Positions 1 through 8,345 of a stretch of 64,000 nt of DNA are shown piece after piece. Source of the DNA: Paenibacillus sp. FSL R10-2782 (GTDB taxonomy: Bacteria; Bacillota; Bacilli; Paenibacillales; Paenibacillaceae); assembly GCF_038592985.1 (NCBI RefSeq), contig NZ_CP151951.1, forward strand, positions 4,641,001-4,705,000, given 5' to 3'. The first letter of the stretch is position 1. Each line of letters opens with the position of its first letter. A program made the translations under genes and the position numbers. The notes below the pieces were generated by a model. It saw nothing but the letters and a program-made list of their open reading frames with translations. It was not told the origin of the DNA and ran no database searches.

Positions 1-3
1 GAA

Positions 4-585
4 CTATTCACGCACAAAGGGCTCGATATGCACACCCTGCGGCAGCTTTTGAGGATCGTCCGGGTCAATATGGTCATAGAACATAATGCCATCCAAATGG
101 TCCATCTCGTGCTGTACCACAATCGCCGCATAGCCTTTGAAAGTCAGCAGTTCCTGCGTTCCATCTGGCAAATGGGCCTTAATGCGAATTTTTTCATAAC
201 GCGGGACATATCCAGATATGTAACGATCCACTGACAAGCAGCCTTCGCCCTGTTCCAAATAAATCATGGACGTCGAGTGGCTGACCAGCTTCGGATTAAA
301 CAGCGCATACTCCACCGTTTTGTCTCCATCCTGATAATAGACAGCACACATCCTTTTGTTCAGACCGACCTGGTTGGCTGATAATCCCACACCCGGACGC
401 AGTTCATAACGGGTTGCCATCTCTTCATTTTGACTGTTTTTCAAATAATCCATCATCCACCGCATCTGTTGAAGATCCTCTTCACGCAGCGGCAGGCATA
501 CCGGATCAACCTTCGTACGCAAAATCGGTTCCCCTTCACGTACGATATCCTTCGTGAGAAGCATGTCCATCGGTAGATTGCTCAT
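4..585 (-). CDS. def: Peptide deformylase
   Basis: Metal-dependent cytoplasmic enzyme that removes the N-formyl group from new polypeptides. The 193-residue product has all three family motifs in order: GVGLSANQ at about 65-72, EGCLS at 114-118 (Cys116 is the metal ligand) and QHEMDH at 158-163 (two His ligands and the catalytic Glu). Length fits the Gram-positive type 2 enzymes. It stands alone, with a long non-coding stretch upstream. The stop codon lies 4 bases from the window edge, so downstream neighbours are not visible. The ATG start gives the expected N-terminal length. Confidence 0.96.
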   Translation of the reverse strand: MSNLPMDMLLTKDIVREGEPILRTKVDPVCLPLREEDLQQMRWMMDYLKNSQNEEMATRYELRPGVGLSANQVGLNKRMCAVYYQDGDKTVEYALFNPKLVSHSTSMIYLEQGEGCLSVDRYISGYVPRYEKIRIKAHLPDGTQELLTFKGYAAIVVQHEMDHLDGIMFYDHIDPDDPQKLPQGVHIEPFVRE

Positions 586-831
586 TCGTCAGCCTCGATT
601 CATTTTAATAAATATACTTTCGTGTGATCCTGCGAAATATGGGTAAAATTCTCGGTTTTACTTCAAGTTTTATCCCATAAATTATATCTATTCATGAAAT
701 GAATTGTCAAAATAAAGCGGTATTTGGAGTAAGGCCAAAATTCATCCCGTTAAACATTCATAAGCTTAATTGTTCACCAGGTTAACCAGTTAATCTATAT
801 CACATATTTATGATGAAAGAAGGTTATTCTA

Positions 832-1028
832 TTGAATTTTAGCAAAAAGAAAGCAAGTCAATTGTTAGTTGCTTTTATGGCACGGCAGGATTTGCTACTC
901 TATTAAGCATTATAGATACCTATACAGGATCCGTTGAAGACGCTGTGTTGGAAGGCTGTAAGGCACTAGGTATGTCGGATACGGTGGCTTGGTGGGTGAC
1001 AAAAACCTTAATGGCGTTTGTTTTGTAA
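832..1028 (+). pseudogene. Frameshifted small bacteriocin-like peptide gene
   Basis: A GAAAGAAGG ribosome binding site (815-823) precedes a TTG start at 832. The first frame reads MNFSKKKASQLLVAFM and then stops at 906. A second frame, shifted by one base, continues from about 881 with GTAGFATLLSIID and ends in TLMAFVL at 1028. Adding one G after position 880 would fuse both parts into a 65-residue peptide: a short Lys-rich N-terminus, a hydrophobic segment, an acidic middle and a hydrophobic C-terminus with a WW pair. This resembles unmodified or leaderless bacteriocins in size and composition, but I recognise no family. The break may be a true mutation or a sequencing or assembly error in the GG run. 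Function is inference. Confidence 0.45.
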
Positions 1029-1157
1029 TTTGAGGAAAATACCTTTTAAAAAAAATACTGCGAATACAACTAAAAAAACAATGATTATAGCGGTTAATAA
1101 CATTCCTATTCCGGTCCAAAAACCGTAGTGAAAAACATTTTTTACATTAATATACAT
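1008..1157 (-). CDS. Possible small single-pass membrane peptide
   Basis: A 49-residue frame starts MYINVKNVFHYGFWTG, has a strongly hydrophobic segment at about 17-38 rich in Ile, Val and Phe, and ends in a basic tail (KLQNKRH). This topology is typical of small membrane peptides such as immunity or toxin peptides. Its 3' end overlaps the 3' end of the frameshifted bacteriocin-like gene by about 20 bases on the opposite strand. No convincing ribosome binding site precedes the ATG, so it may be a chance frame. No family assigned. Confidence 0.25.
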   Translation of the reverse strand: MYINVKNVFHYGFWTGIGMLLTAIIIVFLVVFAVFFLKGIFLKLQNKRH

Positions 1158-1254
1158 TATTTATTATAAAAACGAAAACCGAGTTGCATCAGTAATAGAA
1201 GAATATATCTTTTCTATATCTATTTTCCTCATTCTACAAAAAGAACCCAGCAAA

Positions 1255-1289
1255 AAAACTCCTACACTAAAAAGGTTCGGAGTTTTTTT
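1255..1289. terminator. Bidirectional intrinsic terminator
   Basis: Arms AAACTCC (1256-1262) and GGAGTTT (1279-1285) are flanked by an A-run on one side and a T-run on the other. It can end the polysaccharide operon on the minus strand and any plus-strand transcript of the small peptide region. Confidence 0.75.
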
Positions 1290-1335
1290 GCCGTTTTACA
1301 GTTTCGAAGTTACCTCTCCGCAGCTTTTCCCTACA

Positions 1336-2310
1336 TTAAGACGGCTGTTCCAGTGCATCCGGTGTATCGCTGAACAGCTTCGCCTTGGGATTAGGCTGTG
1401 TCCAGGTGTTATAATACTGCGAGTTTTTGCCGTACGAATTATCAATGACGACATGCGGCATATCGAGCAGGCAGGCCAGAATATGACCGTGCAGCCGCGA
1501 GGTGCGCACCTCGCGGTAAGAGCTGAACAGCGTAACCGCCTTGTTCATAAGGTGGTCGGTATACTTGTACCAAAAGGTACGCGTAGGCAAGGGACCGCCG
1601 ATTTTTTTATCCAGACGGTAAAACTTCTGGAAGTAGACGATCCCTTTCACTTCCAGCGGAGTGAACAGAGTGTCCCAGTCCAGACGGTGGGCGGCATCTG
1701 CCTCGTCGTCGAATTGCTTTTGCCCCCCTACGGTTTCAATATCCGTACGCAGGAAGTACAGTACGTCCTTGACCGTTTCTGTCGTCGGCTTCAACGGCCA
1801 GAGCTGGTGCGCCATATCCGGGCATAGCGTGATGCTGCACTGATTCAGTTTGTCCTTGGCCCACGTATAAGAGCGTGTGTCCCGCACAAACATATGTAAA
1901 TCCGGGTGACCATTGAATAACGCAGCGACCTCATCGGCCTTCTGTTCAGACTGGAAGTGGATCGTCTGTGGCATGATTACAATGCGGTGACTCGGAAAAT
2001 CCCGCACGATACGTTCCCGCAAATTTTGGTGATTTGGATATAAATCGCCGAAATTGCCGCCTCCATGACACACGATAATCCAGTCGGCCGGAATTTGGAG
2101 CTGATCGGGAATATCCATAGCACTGTAACGGGCACGAACACGAATACCGTTATCCTTGAAGAACGCCTCGGTGCCTTTCATGATGAGTACGTCCCCACCG
2201 TTGTTATACACGGGGTAGTCAACATAAATGATGTTCGAGCCTTGGGGGACTACGTCGAGAATGACGCTCAGCTTATTTTTCAGTTTAGCCATGGGATGCG
2301 AATTCGGCAT
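1336..2310 (-). CDS. Polysaccharide pyruvyl transferase family protein
   Basis: Probable enzyme adding ketal-linked pyruvate to a surface polysaccharide, by similarity to the PF04230 family that includes B. subtilis EpsI/EpsO. Visible hallmarks are the N-terminal Gly-rich YNNGGDVLIMKG (about residues 35-46), CHGGGNFGDLYPNHQ (about 80-95) and the C-terminal TSRLHGHILACLLDMPHVVIDNSYGK. At 324 residues it has family length. The ATG at 2310 has a GGGAG site nine bases upstream. The start overlaps the flippase stop by 26 bases, indicating translational coupling. It is the last gene of the four-gene operon. Confidence 0.88.
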   Translation of the reverse strand: MPNSHPMAKLKNKLSVILDVVPQGSNIIYVDYPVYNNGGDVLIMKGTEAFFKDNGIRVRARYSAMDIPDQLQIPADWIIVCHGGGNFGDLYPNHQNLRERIVRDFPSHRIVIMPQTIHFQSEQKADEVAALFNGHPDLHMFVRDTRSYTWAKDKLNQCSITLCPDMAHQLWPLKPTTETVKDVLYFLRTDIETVGGQKQFDDEADAAHRLDWDTLFTPLEVKGIVYFQKFYRLDKKIGGPLPTRTFWYKYTDHLMNKAVTLFSSYREVRTSRLHGHILACLLDMPHVVIDNSYGKNSQYYNTWTQPNPKAKLFSDTPDALEQPS

Positions 2311-3664
2311 CTTTCAGTTCTCCCTTCCTGCGCTTCTTTTGTATGGTCTGAATAACAAATGTGATATCACTCTTATCAAAAATAATCCGTGATAACGGAA
2401 CATCGAAAAACATCGGGAATGAAAACAGCGAGAATGCCAACCGTACACAAGCGCCTACGAGCAGAGCAATGGCAATGCCGTCCAGACCGAAGATCGGGGT
2501 ACAAATAAAAAACAGCCCGACAGTAATCGCATATGCCACAATTTGCCGAAACAGCACCAGCCCTGGCCGCCCCAATGCGTTGAAGGCCGAAGCCAGAATC
2601 CAGGAGCCGCCTCCAATGATGCACTCCAGTGACAGCAGGTAGAAGGTTAACGATGCTTCCAGAAAAGCGGGGCCATACAGCAAGCCCAGCAAGTATCGTC
2701 CAATGAACAATGCCGGCACGATGACGATCAGCATAGCAGCCATGGAGATGCGAAAAGCACGACCGACGGTTTCGACAATTTTGCTGTGCTCCATTCCGGT
2801 CACCTTCGGAAAGGTTACATTCGTGACGGCATTTTGCACCACATTGAAGACACGCGACAGAGCATAGACGACAGAGTACAGACCAAACGCCTTGGGGGAC
2901 AGCAGCGCCACGATGACGATTTTGTCTGTTTGTGTGGACAATGTCCCCATCAGCTCCATCCCGTAGACTCTCGCTCCATAGCTATAATAAGGGCGGAGTA
3001 CCTGGCGGCTGGTGAACGGGCGGAAAGCACGCAAATTCATATGCTTGCGCAAACGGAGGAACGCCCAGACCAGCGCAAGGAAGCTCGCGGCAAAATTAAC
3101 GGCCCCCGCCAGTTGCACATTGAGCAGCCCCATCAGCCACAGCGTCACCAGACCGATGAAGTTCAGCAGCGGATAATAAAACAGCAGCCCATTATATACG
3201 CTAAACCGATCCAGCCCTTGCGATAATGCTGTTGTCAGCGCCGTAAGCACCGCCAGCGGTACCGTAGCCGCACAATAAAGCTGCGACAGATGGACAATAT
3301 CCGCACCATAGCCATTCAGCCACAGCGGCATACATATCCAGGCCACCGCACCCGCCAGCAAGCTGGCAGGCAACTGAATCCACAGCGACAACGCCAACAA
3401 TTCTTCCGTCGTACCTGTTTTCTTCTTGAGGTTATAAATCAGCGACGTTGGCAAGCCAAAGCTCAGTACGCTGCCGATCAGCGTAGGCCAGAACAGAACT
3501 GCCGCCAGTTCTCCTTTCCCCTCTACTCCGAGCATGCGTGCGGTCAGGATGGAGGTCAGGGTCGTCACGATCAGCACGAAAAAATTGTTGAAGCTCGTGC
3601 GCATGATCGTTTTGGCGAGACTGTCCCCCGTGAATACTTTCCTTGCTGCTGTCCATGTGCTCAT
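2285..3664 (-). CDS. Oligosaccharide flippase (Wzx/MATE-like membrane protein)
   Basis: A 459-residue integral membrane protein with about 12-14 hydrophobic helices. The N-terminal TSFNNFFVLIVTTLTSILTARMLGVEGKGELA segment is typical of polysaccharide biosynthesis flippases. It likely moves lipid-linked repeat units across the membrane for the glycan built by the two glycosyltransferases upstream. It overlaps the pyruvyltransferase gene downstream. The ATG has a CAGGAG site 11 bases upstream. The soluble C-terminus is basic (KKRRKGELK). No Wzy polymerase is present nearby, so the exported product may be short or be polymerised by enzymes encoded elsewhere. Confidence 0.88.
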   Translation of the reverse strand: MSTWTAARKVFTGDSLAKTIMRTSFNNFFVLIVTTLTSILTARMLGVEGKGELAAVLFWPTLIGSVLSFGLPTSLIYNLKKKTGTTEELLALSLWIQLPASLLAGAVAWICMPLWLNGYGADIVHLSQLYCAATVPLAVLTALTTALSQGLDRFSVYNGLLFYYPLLNFIGLVTLWLMGLLNVQLAGAVNFAASFLALVWAFLRLRKHMNLRAFRPFTSRQVLRPYYSYGARVYGMELMGTLSTQTDKIVIVALLSPKAFGLYSVVYALSRVFNVVQNAVTNVTFPKVTGMEHSKIVETVGRAFRISMAAMLIVIVPALFIGRYLLGLLYGPAFLEASLTFYLLSLECIIGGGSWILASAFNALGRPGLVLFRQIVAYAITVGLFFICTPIFGLDGIAIALLVGACVRLAFSLFSFPMFFDVPLSRIIFDKSDITFVIQTIQKKRRKGELKDAEFASHG

Positions 3665-3737
3665 GTTACGTCCAACTCCTGTTCCTTATTAAGCCTCTCG
3701 TCTCTATGTTCACATCGCGTCTCCTGCCGCACCCCCG

Positions 3738-4694
3738 TCAGCCCGCCGTTTTTTTGGAATTGCGCTCAGGTAGTTGGCCTCCGCCCATAGGCTCCTTCTG
3801 ACTTGAAAAAATCGCCTTCAGCGCTCTTCTATAGCCTTGAATGGCAGTATGATTTTTCTTGGGCTTCTCTCTCAAAATCTGATACAGCGTCGTCCAATAT
3901 AGCGCAGCATAGCCAATCGGCCCGGATCGCTCATCCCGCAGCAGATGAATATGATTCATCACCCGCATATAAGTAACCTGCTCCATATTGTCGCGCGAGG
4001 ACGGCGATTCGTGGTGAAGCAGCGTAAGCGCCGGGTTAATGTACAGCGAGCCGCTTTTCATGGCAATTCGTGAAAGTAACAGGTCTTCCCCCACACTATA
4101 GCTTTGCAACCAAGGTACCGGCTCCAAACTGCGAATCGCCTCACGACGAAATGACATATTACAGCCGTGAAAAAACTCGGTTCGAAACGTCTTTTTCGCC
4201 TTGTGCCAGTTGTACATCGAGCCAGACTGACCGCTAAGAGACAACTTCCCTTTGGACAAGGACTGTTGGAATGATAACAGGCAACGAATGGTTCCCATGA
4301 AGCTGTTACTCATTCCCTGCGCAATCCCGCCGACACCAGCGGCCTGCGGATAAGCCTCATAGGTGCGTAGCAACTCGTTCAAATAGTTATTCGGCAGTTC
4401 AACATCATCGTCAAGAAATAAAATGATATCCCCCTGTGCCAGCTCCACCGTTTTTACACGTGAAAGCCATAAGCCCGGCTGCTCCTTGCGATGGTATCGG
4501 TAGGTAATCCCCGCTCTGCCCAATTGACGCTTATAGCGTTCCAGCACATGCTTGGGCAGTTCTCCATCATCAATAATCCACAGCTCGGTTTTACATGCCT
4601 CCGGTGCCCCACCCATAGCTATTGAATTGATGCATCGGGTCAGATCGTCAACCCGATTTCGGGTACACAGGGCAATGGACAAGCTTAACATCAT
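3738..4694 (-). CDS. Family 2 glycosyltransferase
   Basis: Cytoplasmic nucleotide-sugar-dependent transferase, 318 residues, GT-A fold. The N-terminal LSIALCTRNRVDDLTRCINSI is the classic GT2 opening. FLDDDVEL at about 93-100 holds the DxD metal/nucleotide site, and a GEDLLLSRIA segment supplies the ED motif. HGCNMSFRREAI is shared with the neighbouring paralogue. No transmembrane segments are seen. Two adjacent ATG codons sit very close to a GGGGGAG site, so the second (4691) may be the start. The gene is a diverged duplicate of the one just upstream. Donor and acceptor sugars cannot be deduced. Confidence 0.9.
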   Translation of the reverse strand: MMLSLSIALCTRNRVDDLTRCINSIAMGGAPEACKTELWIIDDGELPKHVLERYKRQLGRAGITYRYHRKEQPGLWLSRVKTVELAQGDIILFLDDDVELPNNYLNELLRTYEAYPQAAGVGGIAQGMSNSFMGTIRCLLSFQQSLSKGKLSLSGQSGSMYNWHKAKKTFRTEFFHGCNMSFRREAIRSLEPVPWLQSYSVGEDLLLSRIAMKSGSLYINPALTLLHHESPSSRDNMEQVTYMRVMNHIHLLRDERSGPIGYAALYWTTLYQILREKPKKNHTAIQGYRRALKAIFSSQKEPMGGGQLPERNSKKTAG

Positions 4695-4731
4695 ACTCCC
4701 CCTTTATCCTGAAAATGTGTGTGGAATCAGA

Positions 4732-5673
4732 TTACTGAACCGCCTGGCCTAAATAATCGTTATATTTTTGCTTGCGCGGATTCAGAATGAACAGCACCCC
4801 CTGCTTGTATCCTTCTGCGGCATTAAAGTTACGGCGTAGTATTTCCTTGAACATCAGATAGGACAAGGTCCATAAAAGCGCCCCGTACTGAATGGCTCCC
4901 GCCTTTTTCAGAGCAAGGAAATAATAGTGATTGATCGCTGTAGCCTTGGCTACTTTGCCCGCCTTATCGCGCGAGCTTGGAGATTCGTGATGAATGATCG
5001 TTAAGTCGGGATTGATAACCAGCTTGCCGTAACGGCTCGCCAACTGACACATATACAAATCGTCAGCCACGGCATAGCTGGTCATCCACGGATACGGCTT
5101 CATATCCCGAAGCGCATCCCGACGGAATGACATGTTGCAGCCATGAAAAAATTCCGTGTCAAAAACCTCCGTCGCTTCTCCCCAGCGCAGCAATGAACCT
5201 GCCAGACTACTGGGCGAAAGCTTGCCGAGAGACGGAGACATCTGAAATGTCAAAATGCCCAGCAGCTTCCCTGCCCGGCTCGAATGTAGTCCCTTTGCAA
5301 TCCCTCCAACCCCCACAATCTTTTCGTCCTGATTATAGGTATCCAGCAAGCGCCGGATGTAGAGTTTATCGTCCAATTCGGCATCATCGTCAAAATACAG
5401 CACGATATCATACCGTACGAGAGACAACGCTTCATAGCGGGACAACCAAACGCCGGGACGACTTTTTTTATGATACTTCAAAACGCCTTGAGGCAAGCCG
5501 GATACCAGGTCACGGTACAGCTCGACCTGTTGGTCGGAAATATCGCCGTCATCCACAATCAGCAGTTCGACAGCCGTATGCTCCAGTTGCTGCTGTCCTG
5601 CAATAGATTGTATACAGCGTGTCAGATCCTTGATCCGATTGCGGGTACAAATGATAATGGAGACATCGGACAT
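4732..5673 (-). CDS. Family 2 glycosyltransferase, first gene of the polysaccharide operon
   Basis: 313-residue GT2 enzyme beginning MSDVSIIICTRNRIKDLTRC, with YFDDDAELDD as the DxD motif and VADDLYMCQLA as the later acidic motif. It is paralogous to the downstream transferase: both share GVGGIA, EFFHGCNMSFRRDA and NPDLTIIHHESPSSRD-type segments. The frame is open 48 bases further upstream, but I start at 5673 because an AGGAGG site (5681-5686) sits seven bases before that ATG. It leads an operon of GT2-GT2-flippase-pyruvyltransferase. Probably makes a pyruvylated surface glycan; the exact product is unknown. Confidence 0.9.
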   Translation of the reverse strand: MSDVSIIICTRNRIKDLTRCIQSIAGQQQLEHTAVELLIVDDGDISDQQVELYRDLVSGLPQGVLKYHKKSRPGVWLSRYEALSLVRYDIVLYFDDDAELDDKLYIRRLLDTYNQDEKIVGVGGIAKGLHSSRAGKLLGILTFQMSPSLGKLSPSSLAGSLLRWGEATEVFDTEFFHGCNMSFRRDALRDMKPYPWMTSYAVADDLYMCQLASRYGKLVINPDLTIIHHESPSSRDKAGKVAKATAINHYYFLALKKAGAIQYGALLWTLSYLMFKEILRRNFNAAEGYKQGVLFILNPRKQKYNDYLGQAVQ

Positions 5674-5840
5674 GCCATTACCTCCTGTGTGTATCCAGAA
5701 TGCTTTGGAAGAGATATTCAAAGTTTTTCCAATTGCTGGATGATATATGTTTATTGTATCTTTGACAGCGTTTGAGTGTATATACCTCTTTTGTATACTT
5801 TTTCAGTCTCCAAAAGGGTAGACAATCCTCGAAAAAGGGC

Positions 5841-5873
5841 AAAAAAATAGGATCGGCTTTTAGCGCCAATCCT
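5841..5873 (-). terminator. Intrinsic terminator of the DUF1836 gene
   Basis: Arms AGGAT-GGC and GCC-ATCCT (5849-5873) are followed on the minus strand by seven T residues. It lies four bases after the DUF1836 stop codon. Confidence 0.75.
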
Positions 5874-5876
5874 AAT

Positions 5877-6677
5877 CTACCCTTGAAAGTCCAGAAACAA
5901 CGTCGCATTTACATACCTGCGTGCCATGGACAAAAAATAACTATTTTGCACCGATACCGCAGCTACCAGCAATGTATTCCGAACGGCTTGACACTGGTTA
6001 GGGGTCAAATGCTGCAAACGGCTGGTGTATTGATCTGCCGCCTGAATCAGCAATTCCTCTGTCGCACCCTCCTGACGCTGCTGCACTGTAGCAGAATTCC
6101 AGTTTTCTTTGGCAAGCCCGCCCCCTGCCACATCCAGCAGTTGATCTCCATTCGCATCCAGCTCCTCAAACAAGGTTGAATAAGCAGCGTACAAATCGAC
6201 CGGCTGGATTAGATCATCCGTATCATCCTCCGGCTGCTGGAACAGGATATGAAATAACTGACGGATGGATTCAAAATCAAGGCACGATTTCAAATCCTCC
6301 ACAATGAGCAGCAGTGCGGCCTGGTTGACTGAATATTTTTTACCGATCTTCGGCGATCCGAGAAATTCCTTGAAGTCGCGTTTGACCCAATTTTGCATAG
6401 AGGCCAATGAAACATGGCTATATTCGACCAGTTGACCAAGAGAAACAATCTCCTGTAGCGAAAAAGCTGCGCTGTGCTTGCCCTTGATAATTTTATCCAG
6501 CACAGGCGTTACCTCAGTGTACAAAAATGTCGGCATCGTGCTGCCGGGACGGTCCGGATGGATATGGGTGCGTCTCCAGGCATCCTGAAGAACGGCCAAC
6601 GGCTGCAATTCGCGGCGACCTTCCATCGCCAGCAGCAAATGGGCCATATCACGGCGTGTGAGGGTAAAAGACTCCAT
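5877..6677 (-). CDS. DUF1836 family protein, probable transcription regulator
   Basis: 266-residue cytoplasmic protein. The central part (about 70-165) matches the DUF1836 pattern: an opening helix, then SLASMQNWVKRDFKEFLGSPKIGKKYSVNQAALLLIVEDLKSCLDFESIRQLF. DUF1836 is predicted to be a MerR-like winged helix, as the NYVK-type helix and the Lys-Lys-Tyr turn suggest. The C-terminal 80 residues are helical and unassigned. A GGGAGG site precedes the ATG. A perfect palindrome (AGTTCA-TT-TGAACT) lies about 28 bases upstream of the start, and the same half-sites recur before the divergent CNNM gene. This suggests autoregulation and control of that neighbour (inference). Confidence 0.8.
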   Translation of the reverse strand: MESFTLTRRDMAHLLLAMEGRRELQPLAVLQDAWRRTHIHPDRPGSTMPTFLYTEVTPVLDKIIKGKHSAAFSLQEIVSLGQLVEYSHVSLASMQNWVKRDFKEFLGSPKIGKKYSVNQAALLLIVEDLKSCLDFESIRQLFHILFQQPEDDTDDLIQPVDLYAAYSTLFEELDANGDQLLDVAGGGLAKENWNSATVQQRQEGATEELLIQAADQYTSRLQHLTPNQCQAVRNTLLVAAVSVQNSYFLSMARRYVNATLFLDFQG

Positions 6678-6704
6678 CTGCTTTCCTCCCTTTAAACCAT
6701 TTCA

Positions 6705-6718
6705 AGTTCATTTGAACT
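6705..6718. promoter_or_regulatory. Palindromic operator candidate, DUF1836 side
   Basis: Perfect inverted repeat AGTTCA-TT-TGAACT in the leader of the DUF1836 gene. Half-site and two-base spacing are identical to the palindrome at 6864-6881, so both promoters probably answer to one dimeric regulator. Confidence 0.6.
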
Positions 6719-6863
6719 CATCATACGCCCATAAACTAGGCTTGTAAAGTGAAGCAATGATCCGTGCGGGTTCTGTTTTGCCTTATTTTCCGTGCAAATT
6801 GGAGACAGGTGACCTGCTATGATTGGATATGAACCTTGTATATTTGCTTTTAAGTTCTTAAAA

Positions 6864-6881
6864 TAAGTTCAAGTGAACTTA
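6864..6881. promoter_or_regulatory. Palindromic operator candidate, CNNM side
   Basis: Perfect inverted repeat TAAGTTCA-AG-TGAACTTA 20 bases before the TTG start of the CNNM gene. Extra half-sites (TAAGTTC at 6851, GAGTTCA at 6887) flank it. It matches the palindrome at 6705-6718. Confidence 0.6.
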
Positions 6882-6900
6882 AAATGGAGTTCATTAAAAA

Positions 6901-8271
6901 TTGAACGAAAAAGGGATGAGTGAAAATTATATGGGTATAGGTGTCAGTCTATTTTTGTTCGCGGTGTTGATTATATTTAGTGCTTTCTTCGTGGCTACCG
7001 AGTTTGCGATTATTAAAATCCGTTCCAGCCGGGTCGATCAGCTGGTCGTGGAAAATCGGAAAAACGCACTGGCGCTACAAAAGGTCGTCAATAATCTGGA
7101 CGGCTACTTGTCTGCCTGTCAGCTTGGTATTACGATCACAGCGTTGGGACTCGGCTGGCTCGGTGAACCGACCGTGGTCAAATTGCTGGAGCCTCTTTTT
7201 CAACAGCTCAACATTAATGGGGAATTTTCACATATCCTGGCCTTTATTATTTCATTTGTCATTGTAACTTACCTGCATGTAGTTATCGGTGAGCTGGCTC
7301 CCAAAACGCTGGCGATCCGCAAAGCAGAAGCCGTAAGCTTATTGACCTCCCCGGTCATCGTATGGTTTAACCGGATTATGTATCCGTTTATCTGGCTCCT
7401 GAACGGTTCGGCCAACCGTCTGGTTCGTCTGTTTGGTCTTCAACCGGCAAGCGAGCATGAGGAAGCCCACTCTCAGGAGGAAATTCAGATCATTTTGTCC
7501 GAAAGCGTGGAAAGTGGTAAGATCAATAACACCGAATATGGCTACGTGAATCGTATCTTTGCTTTTGACGAGACCGTTGCCAAAGAAATTATGGTGCCAC
7601 GTACAGATATGGTATGCTTGTTTACGAATCGCTCGCTGAAAGAAAACATGCTAACCATTCACGAAGAGCAGTATACCCGTTTTCCGGTAGCGACAGAGAG
7701 TAAGGATCAGATCATCGGTATGATTAATACCAAGCAATTGTTCCTTGAGTATGACCGCAACCCTGAGCTTGATTTCCATAGTCTGATTCAACCGATCCTG
7801 ACCGTTCCGGAAGTGATACCCGTCAACACGCTGCTCAAACGCATGCAAAAGGAGCAGGTTCATATCGCCCTTCTCGTCGATGAATACGGCGGAACCTCCG
7901 GTCTGATTACCATCGAGGACATTTTGGAGGAAATTGTTGGCGAAATCCGTGACGAATTTGATAAGGATGAACGGAAGGAAATCGAGAAATTAACGGAGAA
8001 CAGTTATTTGATGGATGGCAAGGTGATGCTTTCCGATCTGAGTGATCTGACTGGCTTGACGTTGGACGATGAGGACGTGGATACTGTCGGAGGGTGGGTG
8101 TATAGTCGGGTTCCAGAACCGAGACAGGGCAAGGAATTCATAGAAGGTGATGTGAAATTTATCATTCGTGAAATGGGTAAAAATCGTATTCGACGGGTGG
8201 AGATTATTCTACACAATGAATCTCCTGTATCTGAGTTGGAAGCGGAATCGGACACTTTTTCCCGGGAGTGA
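6901..8271 (+). CDS. CNNM/HlyC-CorC family membrane protein with CBS domains
   Basis: 456 residues. Order of parts: an N-terminal DUF21/CNNM membrane domain (about 10-195; several helices, with SACQLGITITALGLGWLGEP and GELAPKTLAIRKAE), a CBS pair (about 210-340; EIMVPRTDMVCL, LLVDEYGGTSGLITIEDILEEIVGEI) and a C-terminal CorC_HlyC domain (about 360-440). B. subtilis relatives include MpfA/YhdP, a Mg2+ exporter, so cation efflux is the likely role, although older annotations say hemolysin. The TTG at 6901 is used because a GGAG lies upstream; ATG codons at 6916 or 6931 are alternatives. Probably regulated with the divergent DUF1836 gene. Confidence 0.88.
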   Translation: MNEKGMSENYMGIGVSLFLFAVLIIFSAFFVATEFAIIKIRSSRVDQLVVENRKNALALQKVVNNLDGYLSACQLGITITALGLGWLGEPTVVKLLEPLFQQLNINGEFSHILAFIISFVIVTYLHVVIGELAPKTLAIRKAEAVSLLTSPVIVWFNRIMYPFIWLLNGSANRLVRLFGLQPASEHEEAHSQEEIQIILSESVESGKINNTEYGYVNRIFAFDETVAKEIMVPRTDMVCLFTNRSLKENMLTIHEEQYTRFPVATESKDQIIGMINTKQLFLEYDRNPELDFHSLIQPILTVPEVIPVNTLLKRMQKEQVHIALLVDEYGGTSGLITIEDILEEIVGEIRDEFDKDERKEIEKLTENSYLMDGKVMLSDLSDLTGLTLDDEDVDTVGGWVYSRVPEPRQGKEFIEGDVKFIIREMGKNRIRRVEIILHNESPVSELEAESDTFSRE

Positions 8272-8345
8272 ACCGCTGTGACCTGAGTGGCCTGCACTGT
8301 GCACTTGACACTTGCGTTCACTCCTACTGAAATGACATACTTCCA

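Larger units (their letters stand above)
586..1335. other. Gene-poor interval between def and the polysaccharide operon
   Basis: This 750-base stretch holds no long intact gene. It contains a frameshifted small peptide gene on the plus strand (832-1028), a small membrane-peptide frame on the minus strand (1008-1157) and a bidirectional terminator (1255-1289). Between 586 and 831 I see AT-rich sequence with a short GGTTAACC palindrome near 780 and nothing further I can assign. Confidence 0.6.

Noticed and set aside
832..1028. Circular bacteriocin of the AS-48/circularin type
   Set aside because: Size is similar, but the restored peptide does not end in the usual aromatic residue after a helix bundle, and no DUF95, ABC or immunity genes accompany it.
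5678..5908. 76-codon minus-strand frame between the glycosyltransferase and DUF1836 genes
   Set aside because: It runs through the DUF1836 terminator and overlaps the leader of the polysaccharide operon; no motif or ribosome binding site.
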